In this document: piece after piece, positions 35,758-47,554 of the stretch
Layout: each line of letters opens with the position of its first letter
Numbering within the stretch: the stretch's first letter is position 1
The notes under the pieces: generated by a model
Seen by the model: only the letters and a program-made list of their open reading frames with translations
What the model was told of the DNA's origin: nothing
Databases searched by the model: none
Translations under genes and position numbers: made by a program
Source of the DNA: Zingiber officinale
Taxonomy: Eukaryota; Streptophyta; Magnoliopsida; Zingiberales; Zingiberaceae
Assembly: GCF_018446385.1 (NCBI RefSeq)
Contig: NC_055996.1
Location: 130,248,532 to 130,312,531 of the forward strand
Reading direction: 5' to 3'
DNA: 64,000 bases

Positions 35758-36641
35758 TTGTGTACCCCATGGTTATTTTGATGTGATCAACCAAATTAGG
35801 TTAGGTCTTGTTTGTTATTGACCCCTGTGTCTAAGTGTGTAGAAACTTAGGAGTGTAGGAAGTCGAGTGGAAAACACAGCTAGTGAGAAGGACGGTACGG
35901 GAAGAGAGCCGATGGGCTCGTTGGTCCGAATGACGAAAGAGCTGCAGAAGAGTACACCGGTGGACGAGAAGAACATGTGCGACATTCGAGGGACGAGAAC
36001 CTGGGGCGGAAGCCTACTCGAGGAGAAGGTTGGAAATTAGGTTCGGGTGAGCCCTATTTCGGTTGGCCGCAATCACCCAAGCAATCGAGACTTCGGAAGC
36101 TAAAGTGAAGATGAAGAAATGCTGGAAAAGTAGCTGGAGGCACCCTCAACGGTCATTGGAGGCGCCTCCGCCCTCAACAACTTTGAGGGAACCCTCAATA
36201 GCATTGAGGGCGCCCTCGACTGGCCAAATTGGGCGTTGGCAAGCGGATAAAACTTTATCCGCTTATCCCCTTGGAGGCTCCCTCAACCCCTTTGAAGGCG
36301 TCCTCAACACTCGAGATAGAATTTTCAGGAGCTATATAATGGCCCTTGGAGTTAAAAAATAATCAATCAACTCTTGTATTCAATTCCTAGCAACGTTTGA
36401 GCTTTCTTAGTGTATAAAAGGCTTCTCCTCCTTCAGAGAAGGAGATTGTTTCTGAGCTTTTCAACCACCTTGGATTAAAAACCACCTAGGTTATACCCAA
36501 GTCAATCTCTTGAGTCTTTTCTCTATTTTCTGTCATTTTATTATTTTACTGATGCATTTTTAGAGTTGAAAGAACGAGGAGGGTATTTCTTATTTTTTAG
36601 GCAATTCACCCCTCCCCTCTTATCGGCCCGCTGCGCCAACA
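35756..36641 (+). repeat. 5' LTR of element H
   Basis: Carries GGAGGCGCCTCC (36158-36169), GAGGGCGCCCTC (36206-36217) and GCGGATAAA-AC-TTTATCCGC (36243-36262, near-perfect palindrome), then GAGCTATATAATGG (TATA at 36333-36340). Ends GCGCCAACA before the primer-binding site. Confidence 0.85.
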
Positions 36642-36707
36642 AGTGGTATCAGAGCCTGACAGCCTCAGAAGGAATAATCGCCGTCTGAAGCAACAAAGAT
36701 CAAGACA

Positions 36708-37830
36708 ATGGCCGGTGCAAGTATTCATCCCCCAAAGTTCGACGGGGACTTCACGACATGGAAACGTCGAATGGAGGTATTATTTAAAATTGACTTTGAG
36801 ATTCTTTTAATAATGAAATATGGTTTTACAGTCCCGAAAGATAAGGAAGAATACCACTGGACTAAGAAGGAGCAAGCCGATTTCGTAGCCAACGGAAAGG
36901 TAGAGTTCCATCTGCTCAGCGTTATTTTCTAAGGACTTTGAGGTAAGTACGCTAGAAACTTATTTTCTACTTTTGAACTTCACAAGTTTCGAATTACAGA
37001 ACCTAACCAAATAGAGAAGTCAAATCTCAATGTCGCCCTACAAGCCAAGATGGACGATCTCGACTCTGAAGCGTCGATCGACGAAATTAAAGCGGCACTA
37101 TTGGTAAGAAAGTTCAATAAGTTTATTAAGACTAATAAATTTAGATCGTAGTCGAGAAATCATCAACACAACAGAAGGACGGTATGTTGCTACAATTGCA
37201 ATGAAGAATGACACATCAAGGATGATTGCCCAAAAATAAAGAAAAAGAACAATGAAAAGGAGAAAGGAAAGTACAAGCCAACATCCTCCAAGTACAATAC
37301 CCTGAAGACCACGTGGTTAGATACGTCGTCCTCCGAATATGAAATTGAAGCCTTCTCGGGATTAGCATTGATGGCCAACCATCAAATTGAAGAAGAAACC
37401 AGCTCAGAGATGAGCATAGATGAAGGGGGAGAATCATCAGAAGAAAGCTACGATGAAGGGGAGCATCAGAAATAGAGGTAAGTGAGGTACGTACTCTAAA
37501 CCCGAAACAGTCTTTTTATTTTATCAAAGTTCTTACAAAAGACTTAGTAAAATAAAAAAAAAATTGCTGATTTAAAAATACTGTTAGATAATTTACAAAC
37601 AGAAAATAATAATTTCAAAATGCAAATTCAAAATCTGAAAACTGATGTATGCTTAAAACCTAACAACTTTCAAAAATCAAAACTTAGAGTTTATGGAAAG
37701 TTAAGTTGGTATATTAGACAACATTAGAGACAACTTAGAAAGATTTTCAAAAATTATGTACTCCCAAATTTTTAGTTAATCCAGTAGGAAGGAACCTATA
37801 TTGGGTTCCCAAGTCTTATTTAGATTAAAA
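36708..37830 (+). pseudogene. gag of element H, internally deleted
   Basis: Starts MAGASIHPPKFDGDFTTWKR. At about 36930 the frame stops and jumps over roughly 300 bp (the ELWEKFLELHEGTS region) to DFEVSTLETYF-like text. A zinc knuckle CCYNCNEE-HIKDDC (about 37183-37230) has a stop inside it. An Asp/Ser/Glu-rich part and coiled-coil remnant follow to about 37830. Confidence 0.75.
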
Positions 37831-37882
37831 ATTCTCTTATATTTAGGCTTTCAGAGAAATTAAATGTTTTTATTCCTTAAAA

Positions 37883-37952
37883 GGCTTTATCTAGAAGTAG
37901 TTTATGATCCAATAACCAAGAAGGCCTAGTGTCTCGCCACAGCCTGGAAGCC
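37883..37952 (+). repeat. Shared AATAACCAAGAAGG module (element H copy)
   Basis: CCAATAACCAAGAAGGCCTA then GTGTCTCGCCACAGCCTGG, between gag and the purine tract, in sense orientation. Confidence 0.85.
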
Positions 37953-38326
37953 GATTATCGAATTGAATATTTAATTGACAAACTTATAAGCATGAAAATT
38001 AATTTAATGCTTTTAAATTCTTGTCAATTATTAGAAATTTTCATTTTTTTAAAAAACTGTTTTGAAAATGTTCAATTAACTTGAAAAATGTTTTTAAAAC
38101 TTGACCATTTGCACCTTTTTTTGATGTGATCAAAGGAGGAGAGATAGATACAAGTCTAGGGGGAGTTAATTTTTTTTTACTGATATCTGATAAATTTTTT
38201 TTATCAATTTTAATGTTGCAATTACTTATATTGCAAATTTTTGCTTAAATGTTTTATTTGCATTTATTACTTGTCTGTTTTTACCTAACTTGAACTTGAG
38301 TTGATGCACATCAGAAAGGGAGAGAT

Positions 38327-39231
38327 TGTTGTACCCCGTGGTTATTTTGATATGATCAACAAAGTTAGGTTAGGTCTTGTTTGTTATTGACCCCTGTGTG
38401 TAAGTGTGCAAGAGCTTAGGAGCGCAGGAAGTCGAGTGGAAGATGCAGCTAGCGAGAAGGATGACACGAGAAGGGAGCCGACAGGTTCGGTGCGTCTGAA
38501 GGACGAAAGAGCTGCAGAAGAGTACACCGATGAACGAGAAGAACGTGTGTGACGTTCGAGGGACATGAAGCCGGGGTGGAAGCTTGCTCGAGGAGAAGGC
38601 TAGAAATTGGGTTCGAGTGAGCCCTATTTCGGTTGGCCGTTATCACCCAAGCAATCGGGACTTCGGAAGCTAAAGTGAAGATAAAGAAATGTTGGAAAAG
38701 CAACTAGAGACGCCCTCAACAGTCGTTAGAGGTGCCTCCGCCCTCATCAGATTGAGGGTGCCCTCAATAGCATTGAGGGTGCCCTCAATGCCCTTGAGGG
38801 CGCCCTCGACCTAGCCAAATTGGTCGTTGGCAAGCGGATAAAACTTTATCCGCTTATCCCCTTGGAGGCGCCCTCAACCCCTTTGAAGGCACCCTCAACA
38901 CTTGAGATAAAATTTTCAGGAGCTATATAATGACCCATGGAGTTAGGAAATAATCAATCAACTCTTATATTCAATTCCTAGCAACGTTTGAGCTTTCTTA
39001 GTGTGTAAAAGGCTTCTCCGCCTTCAGAGAAGGAGATTGTTTCTAAGCTTTTCAACCGCCTTGGATTAACAACCACCTAGGTTGTAACCAAGTCAATCTC
39101 TTGAGTTTTTTCTCTATTTTCTGTCATTTTATTATTTTACTGTTGCATTTTTAGAGTTGAAAGAACGAGGAGGGTATTTCTTATTTTTCAGGCAATTCGC
39201 CCCTCCCCTCTTGTCGGCCCGTTGCGCCAAA
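38327..39231 (+). repeat. 3' LTR of element H
   Basis: Matches 35756-36641. It has more GAGGGCGCC/GAGGGTGCC units (about 38730-38810) than the 5' LTR, followed by the GCGGATAAA hairpin and AGCTATATAATG TATA box (about 38920-38933). The terminal CAACA is eroded. Confidence 0.85.
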
Positions 39232-40325
39232 AATTGTAGCTTACTTACCTTGTCAATCTCATTATCTGTAATTCCCCCTGAATTGCTGCTTTTTTCTGTC
39301 GACGCTCCCCCTTCATTAATGCTCTCGATGCTCATTTCGGACGAGCTTGCTTCTTGTTCGTCTTCTTGGTGACTTGTCATCAACGCAAGTCTGGAGAAAG
39401 CTTTGACCTCTGATTCGGACGACGTTTCGTCCCACGTCGCCTTTAGGGTCTTGTGTTTGTTTGTTTGGATGGGCTTCTTATCTTTGCCTTTGTCCTTCTT
39501 CTTCAATTTAGGGCAGTTGTCTTTTACATGCTCTTCTTCATCTCAGTGGTAGCATTTTATCTTTCTTCTTCTACCCTGCACTTGATTAAATTGCTTAGAT
39601 TTAAATAATTTTTTAAACTTACGTACCATTAGCACTGTTTCATCATCATCGAAGGAAGATTCTGAATCTTGTTCATCCATTTTTTTTCTTTAAAAGTAAT
39701 ACTGTGCTTTGGCTCCTTCTTTGAATCTGCATATCTTGTTTCATGGACTTCAAAGTAGAGAATAATTCATCTAAAGTAACAGATTCTAGGTCCTTAGAGA
39801 TATAATAGGCATCCACTAATGATGCCCATTCTTTATTTCTTGGGAAAGGATTAAGTGCATACCTTAGCGAATCTCGATTGCTTACCTGTTTTCCGAGATT
39901 CGATAGTCTAGTGATTAACTCCTTGATCCTCGAGTGAAGATGTGCTACAGTCTTGTCTTCTTCTAATCGGAGGTTGCTGATCTTGTTGTGAAGTAAGTCC
40001 CGTTTCACAAATTTTGCCTCTGAGGTTCCTTCGTAAAGTTCCAAGAACTTTTCCCAAAGCTCCTTGGCGGACTCGTAAACTCCGATTCGGTTGACTTTTG
40101 TGGCGGTTGGATGCTCTACAGATGAAATTCTGCTTTGCCGTTTGCCACGAAGTCGGCTTGTTCCTTCTTTGTCTAGTGGAATTTATCTTTACCTTCGAGT
40201 GTTGAAAAACCAACCTCCATTATCAAAAATAAATCAAAATTAGACTTGAAAAATACCTCTAGCTTCTTTTTCCAGTTGGCGAAGTCCCCATCGAATTTTG
40301 GTGGATGGATGCTTGATTTGGTCAT
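39232..40325 (-). pseudogene. gag (N-terminal and middle part) of element G
   Basis: Starts MTKSSIHPPKFDGDFANWKK at 40325. Several stops follow, then ELYEGTSEAKFVKRDLLHNK and LHSRIKELITRLSNLGKQVS, a stop-bearing zinc knuckle near 39510-39560, and an acidic tail ending NEIDKVSK at the element H junction. The rest of the protein continues left of element H. Confidence 0.75.
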
Positions 40326-40377
40326 CTCGTGTGCTTCGTTCGGCTCCTCCTGAAGCGTCCTTGGCTCTGATACCTCT

Positions 40378-40529
40378 TGTTGGTTCGGGTAGGCCGGCTA
40401 AAAGGGGGGTTGAATATCCTAAAAAATAAATCAAGACCTTTCTCAAACTTTGGAATCAGATTAGTAGCAACAACATAAAAATAAAATAATAAAAAATAAA
40501 GAAAGAGACTCAGAATTTTACTTGGTTAC
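40378..40529 (-). repeat. 5' LTR of element G, inner part
   Basis: Begins TGTTGGTTCGGGTAGGCCGG next to the primer-binding-site complement. Split at GTTAC (40525-40529) by element J and resumes at 47555. Confidence 0.8.
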
Positions 40530-42359
40530 TGTTAGGATCGTTCGTACTCGGCTAGAGAGGGGGGGTGTGAATAGCCGTCCCAAATTCTCGCGTTCTTCCT
40601 ACAGTTAGGGTTAGTCGCAGCGGAAATACAAGGAAGAAACTAAGGAGAAGAAAAACAAACCGATGTAACGAGGTTCGGAGATGAACTCCTACTCCTCGGC
40701 GTGTCCGTAAGGTGGACGAAGCCTACCAATCCGTCGGTGGATGAGTCCCCGGAGAACCGGCTAAATATGAGCTCCTTATGGGTGGAGAAACCTCGCCACA
40801 ACTACTTCTTGCAACAGCAAGATAAGGAGTACAAATACAAGAGAAGCAAGAAGTAAATACACAGCAAATGTAAGCAACCCTTGCCTTCTTGTCGACTGTT
40901 GAAGAAGCAACAGCTTCTCAGACGCCAACCACAGCAGCAGCTCAGTCGGAGTCCCAGCCGAAGGAAGAAGCGAAGAAGAGCTCAACAAAGCTCAAGCACT
41001 AGAACAGCAGCTCTGTAGCAGAAGAGAAGAGGAAGAAGCAGTAGCATAGAAGATGCCCTCGTTTCCTTTATACCTGCGAAGAAGAAACAGCGAAGAAACT
41101 AGTCGTTGCGTTGCAACGGCTAGAACCCTGATCGGTCTGTGGACCGATCAGGCCCTGGACTGATCGGTCCCTAGACCGATCAGTACGTAAACGATGCAGC
41201 GATCGATCGTGGACCGATCAAAGGGATCGATCCACGCACCGATCCCAACTCTTGGCTTTGAAGCTCTTCCTTCGCGACATGCCGTCTCGATCGGTCACCA
41301 CGACCGATCGGGAAGCTCCGATCGATCCACGCACCGATCAGCGCCTTTCTCGCGGCCATCGATCACCGATCGGTCGCCGATCGACACCGATCGAGCACAT
41401 CGATTCTTGATCGGTCACGATCGATCAGATAACTAGTGACTTGGTTTTGCCCAAACCAAGTCCCAAGCCTTCCAAACCAATATTAGGTCAACCTCGACTG
41501 TTGGTACTTCATTCCTAGCATCCGGTCACTCCTTGACTGCTAAATTCCCAAGTGTCGGTCAATCTCTTTGACCTACTTGGACTTTCTCAACCCTGATCCG
41601 ATCATCCCGATCCATCTGGATTTTCCCTCGCCCGGCTTCACTCACCCGGACTTTCACCGGCTTCACTCACCAGGATTTCCACACCGCCTAACATCCCGCT
41701 TAGGACTTTCTCACCGCCTTTCACTCACCAGGGACTTTCCAACCGCCTAACATCCAGCTTAGGACTTTCCCAACTTCACTCACGGGACTTTCCACACCGC
41801 CTAACATCCCAGTTAGGACTTTCCCACTGCCTGGCTTCACTCACCAGGACTTTCCAACCTGCCTAACATCCCAGTTAGGACTTTCCCTCGTGCCAAGCTC
41901 CCTGCTTGGACTTCTCCGTGCCAAGTCTCTAAACTTGGACTTTTCTAGTGCCAAGTCTCCATACTTGGACTTTTCTAGTGCCAAGTCTCCATACTTGGAC
42001 TTTTCCCGTGCCAAGTCTCCACACTTGGACTTTTCGCGTGCCAAGCTCCCTGCTTGGACTTTTCCAGTGCCAAGTTCCCTGCTTGGACTTTTCCGTTGCC
42101 AAGTCTCCATACTTGGACTCTTTCCCGAATCAGGTCAACCAGGTCAACCTTGACCTACGGTTGCACCAATAATCTCCCAAACATCTATTCTTGTCCCATA
42201 TCAAGAATACAACTCTTCCACGAGTGTCAAACATCAAAATACAACTCAACTAGGTCAACCTTGACCTAAGGTTGCACCAACAATCTTCCTAAGTCAAACA
42301 TCAAAATACAACTCGAGTCAGGTCAACCAGGTCAACCTTGACCTAAGGTTGCACCAACA
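40530..42359 (-). repeat. 3' LTR of element J
   Basis: 1830 bp. From left: conserved U5/R part, TTTATACC TATA complement (about 41069-41076), degraded GATCGGTC/GACCGATC palindromes 41130-41430, TTCACTCACC-GGACTTTCC repeats 41630-41880, CCAAGTCTCCATACTTGGAC repeats 41889-42120, and GGTCAACCTTGACC repeats to 42350. Confidence 0.9.
41889..42120. repeat. Minisatellite of about 30 bp units, each a small hairpin
   Basis: About eight units of GTGCCAAGTCTCCATACTTG GACTTTTC type. Each has the inverted pair CCAAGT/ACTTGG. The 5' LTR version (47109-47310) has fewer units. Confidence 0.9.
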
Positions 42360-44206
42360 ATCTCCCCCTTTTTGATGTTTGACAAAACCATAATCAAGTT
42401 AGGTTAATCCGATAACCTAACTTAGGTTTCTCAATGTTCTTCAATGTTCTTCCTTGAACATTATCTAGAACATTTTCCCATTCTCCAACGCTCTCCCCCT
42501 TTTTGACACACATCAAAAAGAGAGAATCAAGGTTAAGAGTTTTTCCTAATGAAAGTCCCATACCTTTCATTGAAACTCTTAATTTCCCCCTTGATACTAA
42601 ACTCAACAATCAACTTAGTGACAATCCTATGTCACTAATCCTCAAAAGTCTTAAGGAGTAAAAACTCCCCCTAAGAGTCAACTCCCCTTGACAATTAGGT
42701 AAAACTCCCCTAAAGGTCAACTCCCTTGACCATTGCACCAACATTGTCTTGAGAGTTTCAAACCTTTAGAAACCCGAAACTCAACTCCCAAAACTGAAAT
42801 TTCAGACACTGCTGAAAATCGAAACTGACGCACCGATCGGTCCTAAGACCGATCAAAACCCGGATCGGTCCCGCACCGATCCGAGCTTCATCGATCGCAT
42901 CGATCACCGATCGGTCACCGACCGATCAGCCTTCACCGATCGCACCAAGCTCTGGATCTTACACCGGATCGGTCCCGCACCGATCAGATTTCCGGATCGG
43001 TCCCGGACCGATCCAGACTGAACAGATTTCTGAAATTTCCTTCCCAAAATTCAGAAACTCCTAGAAAATTCCAGAAAATTTGAAAAATTGTGAAATTTTG
43101 AGGATACATTCCTCATAACATATACTATCATGGAAAAATAGTTTTCAATGAAAATAACTTCCATTTTCTAATCTTGATACAAAGTTCAAAAACTTTGAAA
43201 TAGTTCAAGTTTAACTCAACTTTGTATCACAATGTTCAATGATGAATGCAATCACTAAGATGGCTTCATCAAGGTTTTCCAAATCAATTTCAAAATGATT
43301 TTAAACCTTTTAATTTAGGACCATAATCTTAGGGCTAAATGTACATGACTTGTACACAAGCTTTCCCTATGATCCTCCATTTCTTGAATTAGGCTCATCT
43401 AGGTACAAGAACTATGCACCTTGATCCTAATTCATGATCCTAATATCTCACACACATCTAAAGTGTATCAAACACATTCATGGCAATTTTGATGTGAGAT
43501 ATGGGTTTAGGTATCTTAGACTAAGGTCTCATGCATTTTCTAAACACAAATTTGATCTCAATATCAAACTGTGTTTTTCATCCTTAAATCAATTCAATTG
43601 ATTATTAATGCAAGAGATGATGACATGGCATAAAATGGTATCATAAATGAAAACATGTGCCAATGTCATGATGTCATGGCATAAAGTTTGAAACTTAAAT
43701 AAACATGACATAAAAACTAGCCTGAGCATTATCATGACATTTCAAATGATAATAAAACTAAACATGATGTCATGACATGTGAGGGCAAACAATCATGACA
43801 AGATTTAGCATAAATAAATATACCTAGATTACCTATCTAAGTATCCTTAACCACTTGGCTAACTTCAAATTTAATCCTAGATTGCCCCAAAATGCCAAAA
43901 TCCTAATTTTGACACTTCTTGAACTCTAGATTAATTCATGTCACTTAAAGATCAAATTTATCCTCAAGACTTGGCATGCTTCATTTTTTTTTTCTCGAGA
44001 GTTCTCTAGATTTTCCCAAATTATGCCAATTGAGATTAAAAATGAAATTTCCAATCTTTAGGCACATTTAACTCTTCAAAGGAGTAAATGATAATTCCAT
44101 TTCATTTTCAAAAGTTCTCAAAACCTTGAAAATGCTCCTTGAGTGTCAATTTCCTCAAAGTTGGGTTAACTACCCTTCTAATCGGAGTTGACACTCTCTA
44201 ACCCAT
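42360..44206 (-). other. Non-coding 3' internal region of element J
   Basis: Several purine-tract complements (CTCCCCCTTTTTGA at 42362 and 42491). A second GATCGGTC/GACCGATC palindrome cluster lies at 42826-43020, outside the LTR. The CCTAATATCTCACAC stretch at 43438 is shared with element B. AT-rich with CATGACAT-rich words near 43620-43800. No pol. Confidence 0.7.
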
Positions 44207-45648
44207 CTATGGGGTAGAGAAGATGCTCCTATGAACCCAATACCTATTAGAGCTCATTGGGTTCACTAAATATTCACTAGGGATAACTTCCCTAGCAACC
44301 CTCCTAATGACCCTCTTAGGCTTTAAAGCCTTGGTCATTTGGGTCTCATCAAGGTCAACTATAGGGGTGACTCCCCTTGTGACCTTGGTAATGGTCTTCC
44401 TAGCCCTAGGTTTTGTTCCATAATCGAATGAAACATTATGATAAGTGGGCTTGACCAATTGGGACTTAGGTTTGTGACCCAAACTTTTCTTGTCCTTGGA
44501 CTTGGGTTTTTGACCCCTAGACCCTAGAGTCAAATCCTTAAGAGCCTTTTCTAGAGAGTCAAGTCTTGACCTCAAGACTTGATTTTCTTTCTCTAATACC
44601 TCAAGTTTTGATTTATCATTTTTCTTTGAGGTATTCCTAGGCATGTGTCTAGATGATTTGGGATTTCTATCTAGATTTTCCTTAGCCTTAGATGAGTTAA
44701 TTCTAGGGTTAGCATTTCTAGAATTGTTCTTATCTAGGCTAACATGCTTGGCTCCTAAGCACATGTATCGATTTCTAGTGTTAACATGCTTATCATTATT
44801 GACAATGGCAATAAGACTACTAGCATGCATCCTACTAGAATTGCAAGAATGAGCTTTAAATGTTACCTTAGGGTTTGCCTTAGCTCCCCTTTACATGTGT
44901 TTGGCCTCTTGTCCTTGTGAGATTGCCTCCCCCTTGGACATTGACTCCTATAGTGTCCCCGTTGCTTGCATTGGAAGCACACCACGTGCTTCTTGCTCTT
45001 GCATGTCGGGACTCCGGCTTCCTTGACCTTTGGTGCCGGTGGAGTCTTTCTAACCCTCTTTGGACACTTACTCTTGTAGTGCCCAAACTTCCTACACTCA
45101 AAACACATTATGTGTAATTTGCTTGAAATCATAGTGTTTGAGTTACCTAGGGTTGTGGATGTGGATGAGCTTTCTTCTTCATCCCTTCCGGAGGTAGATG
45201 CCTCTTCTTGCTCCGATCTTGAACAAGAGCTCTCCTCCTCTTCTTCCTTGGATGTTGAGTAGCCCTCAACTCCCAATTCGCTTCCTCCATGATGTGAGCT
45301 ACTTGGCTCACTAGGCTCCTCTTCATGGAATTTTGCCAAATTGTTCCACAATTCCTTGGCGTTGTTGTACCTATCTATCTTGCACAAAACATTATTAGGT
45401 AAAGCAAATTCAATGATTTTTGTTACCTCGTCATTGATTTCGGATTGTTGGATTTGCTCTTTCGTCCACTCCTTCTTCTTGATAGGTTTTCCTTCCTCAT
45501 CCATCGGAGGGAAAAACCCTTCTTGTACACAAAACCAATTTAACATATTAGTCCTAAGAAAATACATCATCCTTACCTTCCAATATGTGAAGTTGTCGTG
45601 AGACTCGTAGAAGGGTTGAATCGTGACATCTTCTCCATAGAGATCCAT
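44207..45648 (-). pseudogene. gag of element J (two zinc knuckles, one frameshift)
   Basis: Likely start MDLYGEDVTIQPFYESHDNF at 45648. UBN2-type region with NAKELWNNLAKFHEE, a Ser/Glu-rich linker, then two CCHC knuckles CFECRKFGHYKSKC and CFQCKQRGHYRSQC. A frameshift near 44880 separates the C-terminal part (44830-44207), which has a Lys-rich coiled-coil segment LEVLEKENQVLRSRLDSLEK and ends SEYLVNPMSSNRYWVHRS, the WVPK-like end of gag. No protease motif follows. Confidence 0.85.
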
Positions 45649-45709
45649 CTCTAGCCCGTGCTCCCCCGGGTGTTGATCCGTCGAAGAGCGGCCTCGCTCT
45701 GATACCACT

Positions 45710-47549
45710 TGTTAGGATCGTTCGTACTCGGCTAGAGAGGGGGGGTGTGAATAGCCGCCCCAAATTCTCGCGTTCTTCCTACAGTTAGGGTTAGTCGCAG
45801 CGGAAATACAAGGAAGAAACTAAGGAGAAGAAAAACAAACCGATGTAACGAGGTTCGGAGATGAACTCCTACTCCTCGGCGTGTCCGTAAGGTGGACGAA
45901 GCCTACCAATCCGTCGGTGGATGAGTCCCCGGAGAACCGGCTAAATATGAGCTCCTTATGGGTGGAGAAACCTCGCCACAACTACTTCTTGCAACAGCAA
46001 GATAAGGAGTACAAATACAAGAGAAGCAAGAAGTAAATACACAGCAAATGTAAGCAACCCTTGCCTTCTTGTCGACTGTTGAAGAAGCAACAGCTTCTCA
46101 GACGCCAACCACAGCAGCAGCTCAGTCGGAGTCCCAGCCGAAGGAAGAAGCTCACGCGAAGCTTGCGAAGAAGAGCTCAACAAAGCTCAAGCACCAGAAC
46201 AGCAGCTCTATAGCAGAAGAGAAGAGGAAGAAGCAGTAGCACAGAAGATGCCCTCGTCTCCTTTATACCTGCGAAAAAACTAGCCGTTGCGTTGCAACGG
46301 TTAGAACCCTGATCGGTCTGTGGACCGATCAGGCCCTGCGCTGATCGGTCCCCAGACCGATCAGTCAGTGCACAGAAACATTCTGTGCGTACTCTGATCG
46401 GTCTGTGGACCGATCAGGCCACAGCTGGATCGGTCCACAGACCGATCCCAACTCTTGGCTTTGAAGCTCTTCCTTCCGCGACATCGTCTCCTGATCGGTC
46501 GCCACGACCGATCAGGGAAGCTCCTGATCGGTCCACAGACCGATCAGACGTCTTTCTCGCGGCTACTGATCACCTTCTGATCGGTCTGCAGACCGATCAG
46601 ATACCGATCAGTAGCACACTGATCGGTCACCAGACCGATCAGATAACTAGTGACTTGGTTTTTGCCCAAACCAAGTCCCAAGCCTTCCAAACCAACATTC
46701 GGTCAACCTCGACCTGTTGGTACTTCATTCCTAGCATCTGGTCACTCCCTCGACCTGCTAGAATTCCCCGCCAAGTGTCCGGTCAATCCTTTGACCTACT
46801 TGGACGTTCCTCAACACCGATGTCCGATCATCCCGATCCATATGAATTTTCCTTGCTCGGCTTCACTCACGGACTTTCACCGGCTTCACTCACTGGATTT
46901 CCACACGCCTAACATCCCGCTTAGGACTTTCTCACCTGGCTTCACTCACTGGACTTTTCAGCCTAACATCCCACCAGGACTTTCCCACCGCTCGGCTTCA
47001 CTCACTGTGACTTTCTACACCGCCTAACATCCAGTTAGGACTTTCCCACCGCCTGCCTTCACTCACCGGACTTTCCAACCTGCCTAACATCCCGTTAGGA
47101 CTTTCCCTCGTGCCAAGCTCCCTGCTTGGACTTCTCCGTGCCAAGTCTCCATACTTGGACTTTTCCAGTGCCAAGTCTCCATACTTGGACTTTTCCCGTG
47201 CCAAGTCTCCACACTTGGACTTTTCGCGTGCCAAGCTCCCTGCTTGGACTTTTCCAGTGCCAAGTTCCCTGCTTGGACTTTTCCGTTGCCAAGTCTCCAT
47301 ACTTGGACTCTTTCCCGAATCAGGTCAACCAGGTCAACCTTGACCTACGGTTGCACCAATAATCTCCCAAACATCTATTCTTGTCCCATATCAAGAATAC
47401 AACTTTTCCACGAGTGTCAAACATCAAAATACAACTCAACTAGGTCAACCTTGACCTAAGGTTGCACCAACAATCTTCCTAAGTCAAACATCAAAATACA
47501 ACTCGAGTCAGGTCAACCAGGTCAACCTTGACCTAAGGTTGCACCAACA
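45710..47549 (-). repeat. 5' LTR of element J
   Basis: 1840 bp, TGTTGGTGCAACC...CGATCCTAACA on the minus strand. Holds eight near-perfect hairpins TGATCGGTC-n-GACCGATCA at 46309-46645, directly upstream (minus strand) of AGGTATAAAG (46260-46269). Confidence 0.9.
46309..46645. repeat. Array of eight TGATCGGTC / GACCGATCA hairpins
   Basis: Arms of 8-9 bp separated by 4-5 bp (TGTG, CCCA, CACA, GCCAC and similar). The arms are nearly invariant while the centres vary, as if pairing is maintained. In the 3' LTR (41130-41430) the same region is degraded. Confidence 0.95.
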
Positions 47550-47554
47550 GTTAC

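Larger units (their letters stand above)
35758..39231 (+). mobile_element. Element H: gag-only LTR retrotransposon inserted in element G gag
   Basis: About 3.47 kb. 5' LTR about 35756-36641, primer-binding site TGGTATCAGAGC 36644-36655, internal region 36642-38326, purine tract AAAGGGAGAGAT, 3' LTR 38327-39231. Flanks GATCG (35753-35757) and AATTG (39232-39236) could be a target duplication altered by two transitions. Only gag is present, with a large internal deletion. Element G's gag is contiguous across the insertion. Confidence 0.8.
40530..47549 (-). mobile_element. Element J: complete 7-kb gag-only LTR retrotransposon
   Basis: Perfect 5-bp duplication GTTAC at 40525-40529 and 47550-47554. 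LTRs are 40530-42359 (3', 1830 bp) and 45710-47549 (5', 1840 bp). Primer-binding-site complement GCTCTGATACCA is at 45696-45707 and purine-tract complement ATCTCCCCCTTTTTGATG at 42360. The internal 3.35 kb encodes only gag. The LTRs are unusually dense in palindromes and tandem repeats. Confidence 0.93.

Noticed and set aside
37883-37952. C/D-box snoRNA reading of the conserved module (TGATGATC resembles a C box)
   Set aside because: The motif is not kept in the copies at 59258 and 61041 and no consistent D box follows.
41130-41430. CRISPR-like regularly spaced palindromic repeats (also 46309-46645)
   Set aside because: Spacing is irregular, the repeats are inverted pairs rather than direct repeats with unique spacers, and the host is a plant nuclear genome; they belong to LTRs.
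41841-42269. Repetitive open frames encoding LAREKSKYGDL-type or LDFSSAKSPY-type peptides
   Set aside because: Translation of the 30-bp minisatellite in the element J LTR, open in several frames on both strands because the unit length is near a multiple of three; no start context or homologue known.
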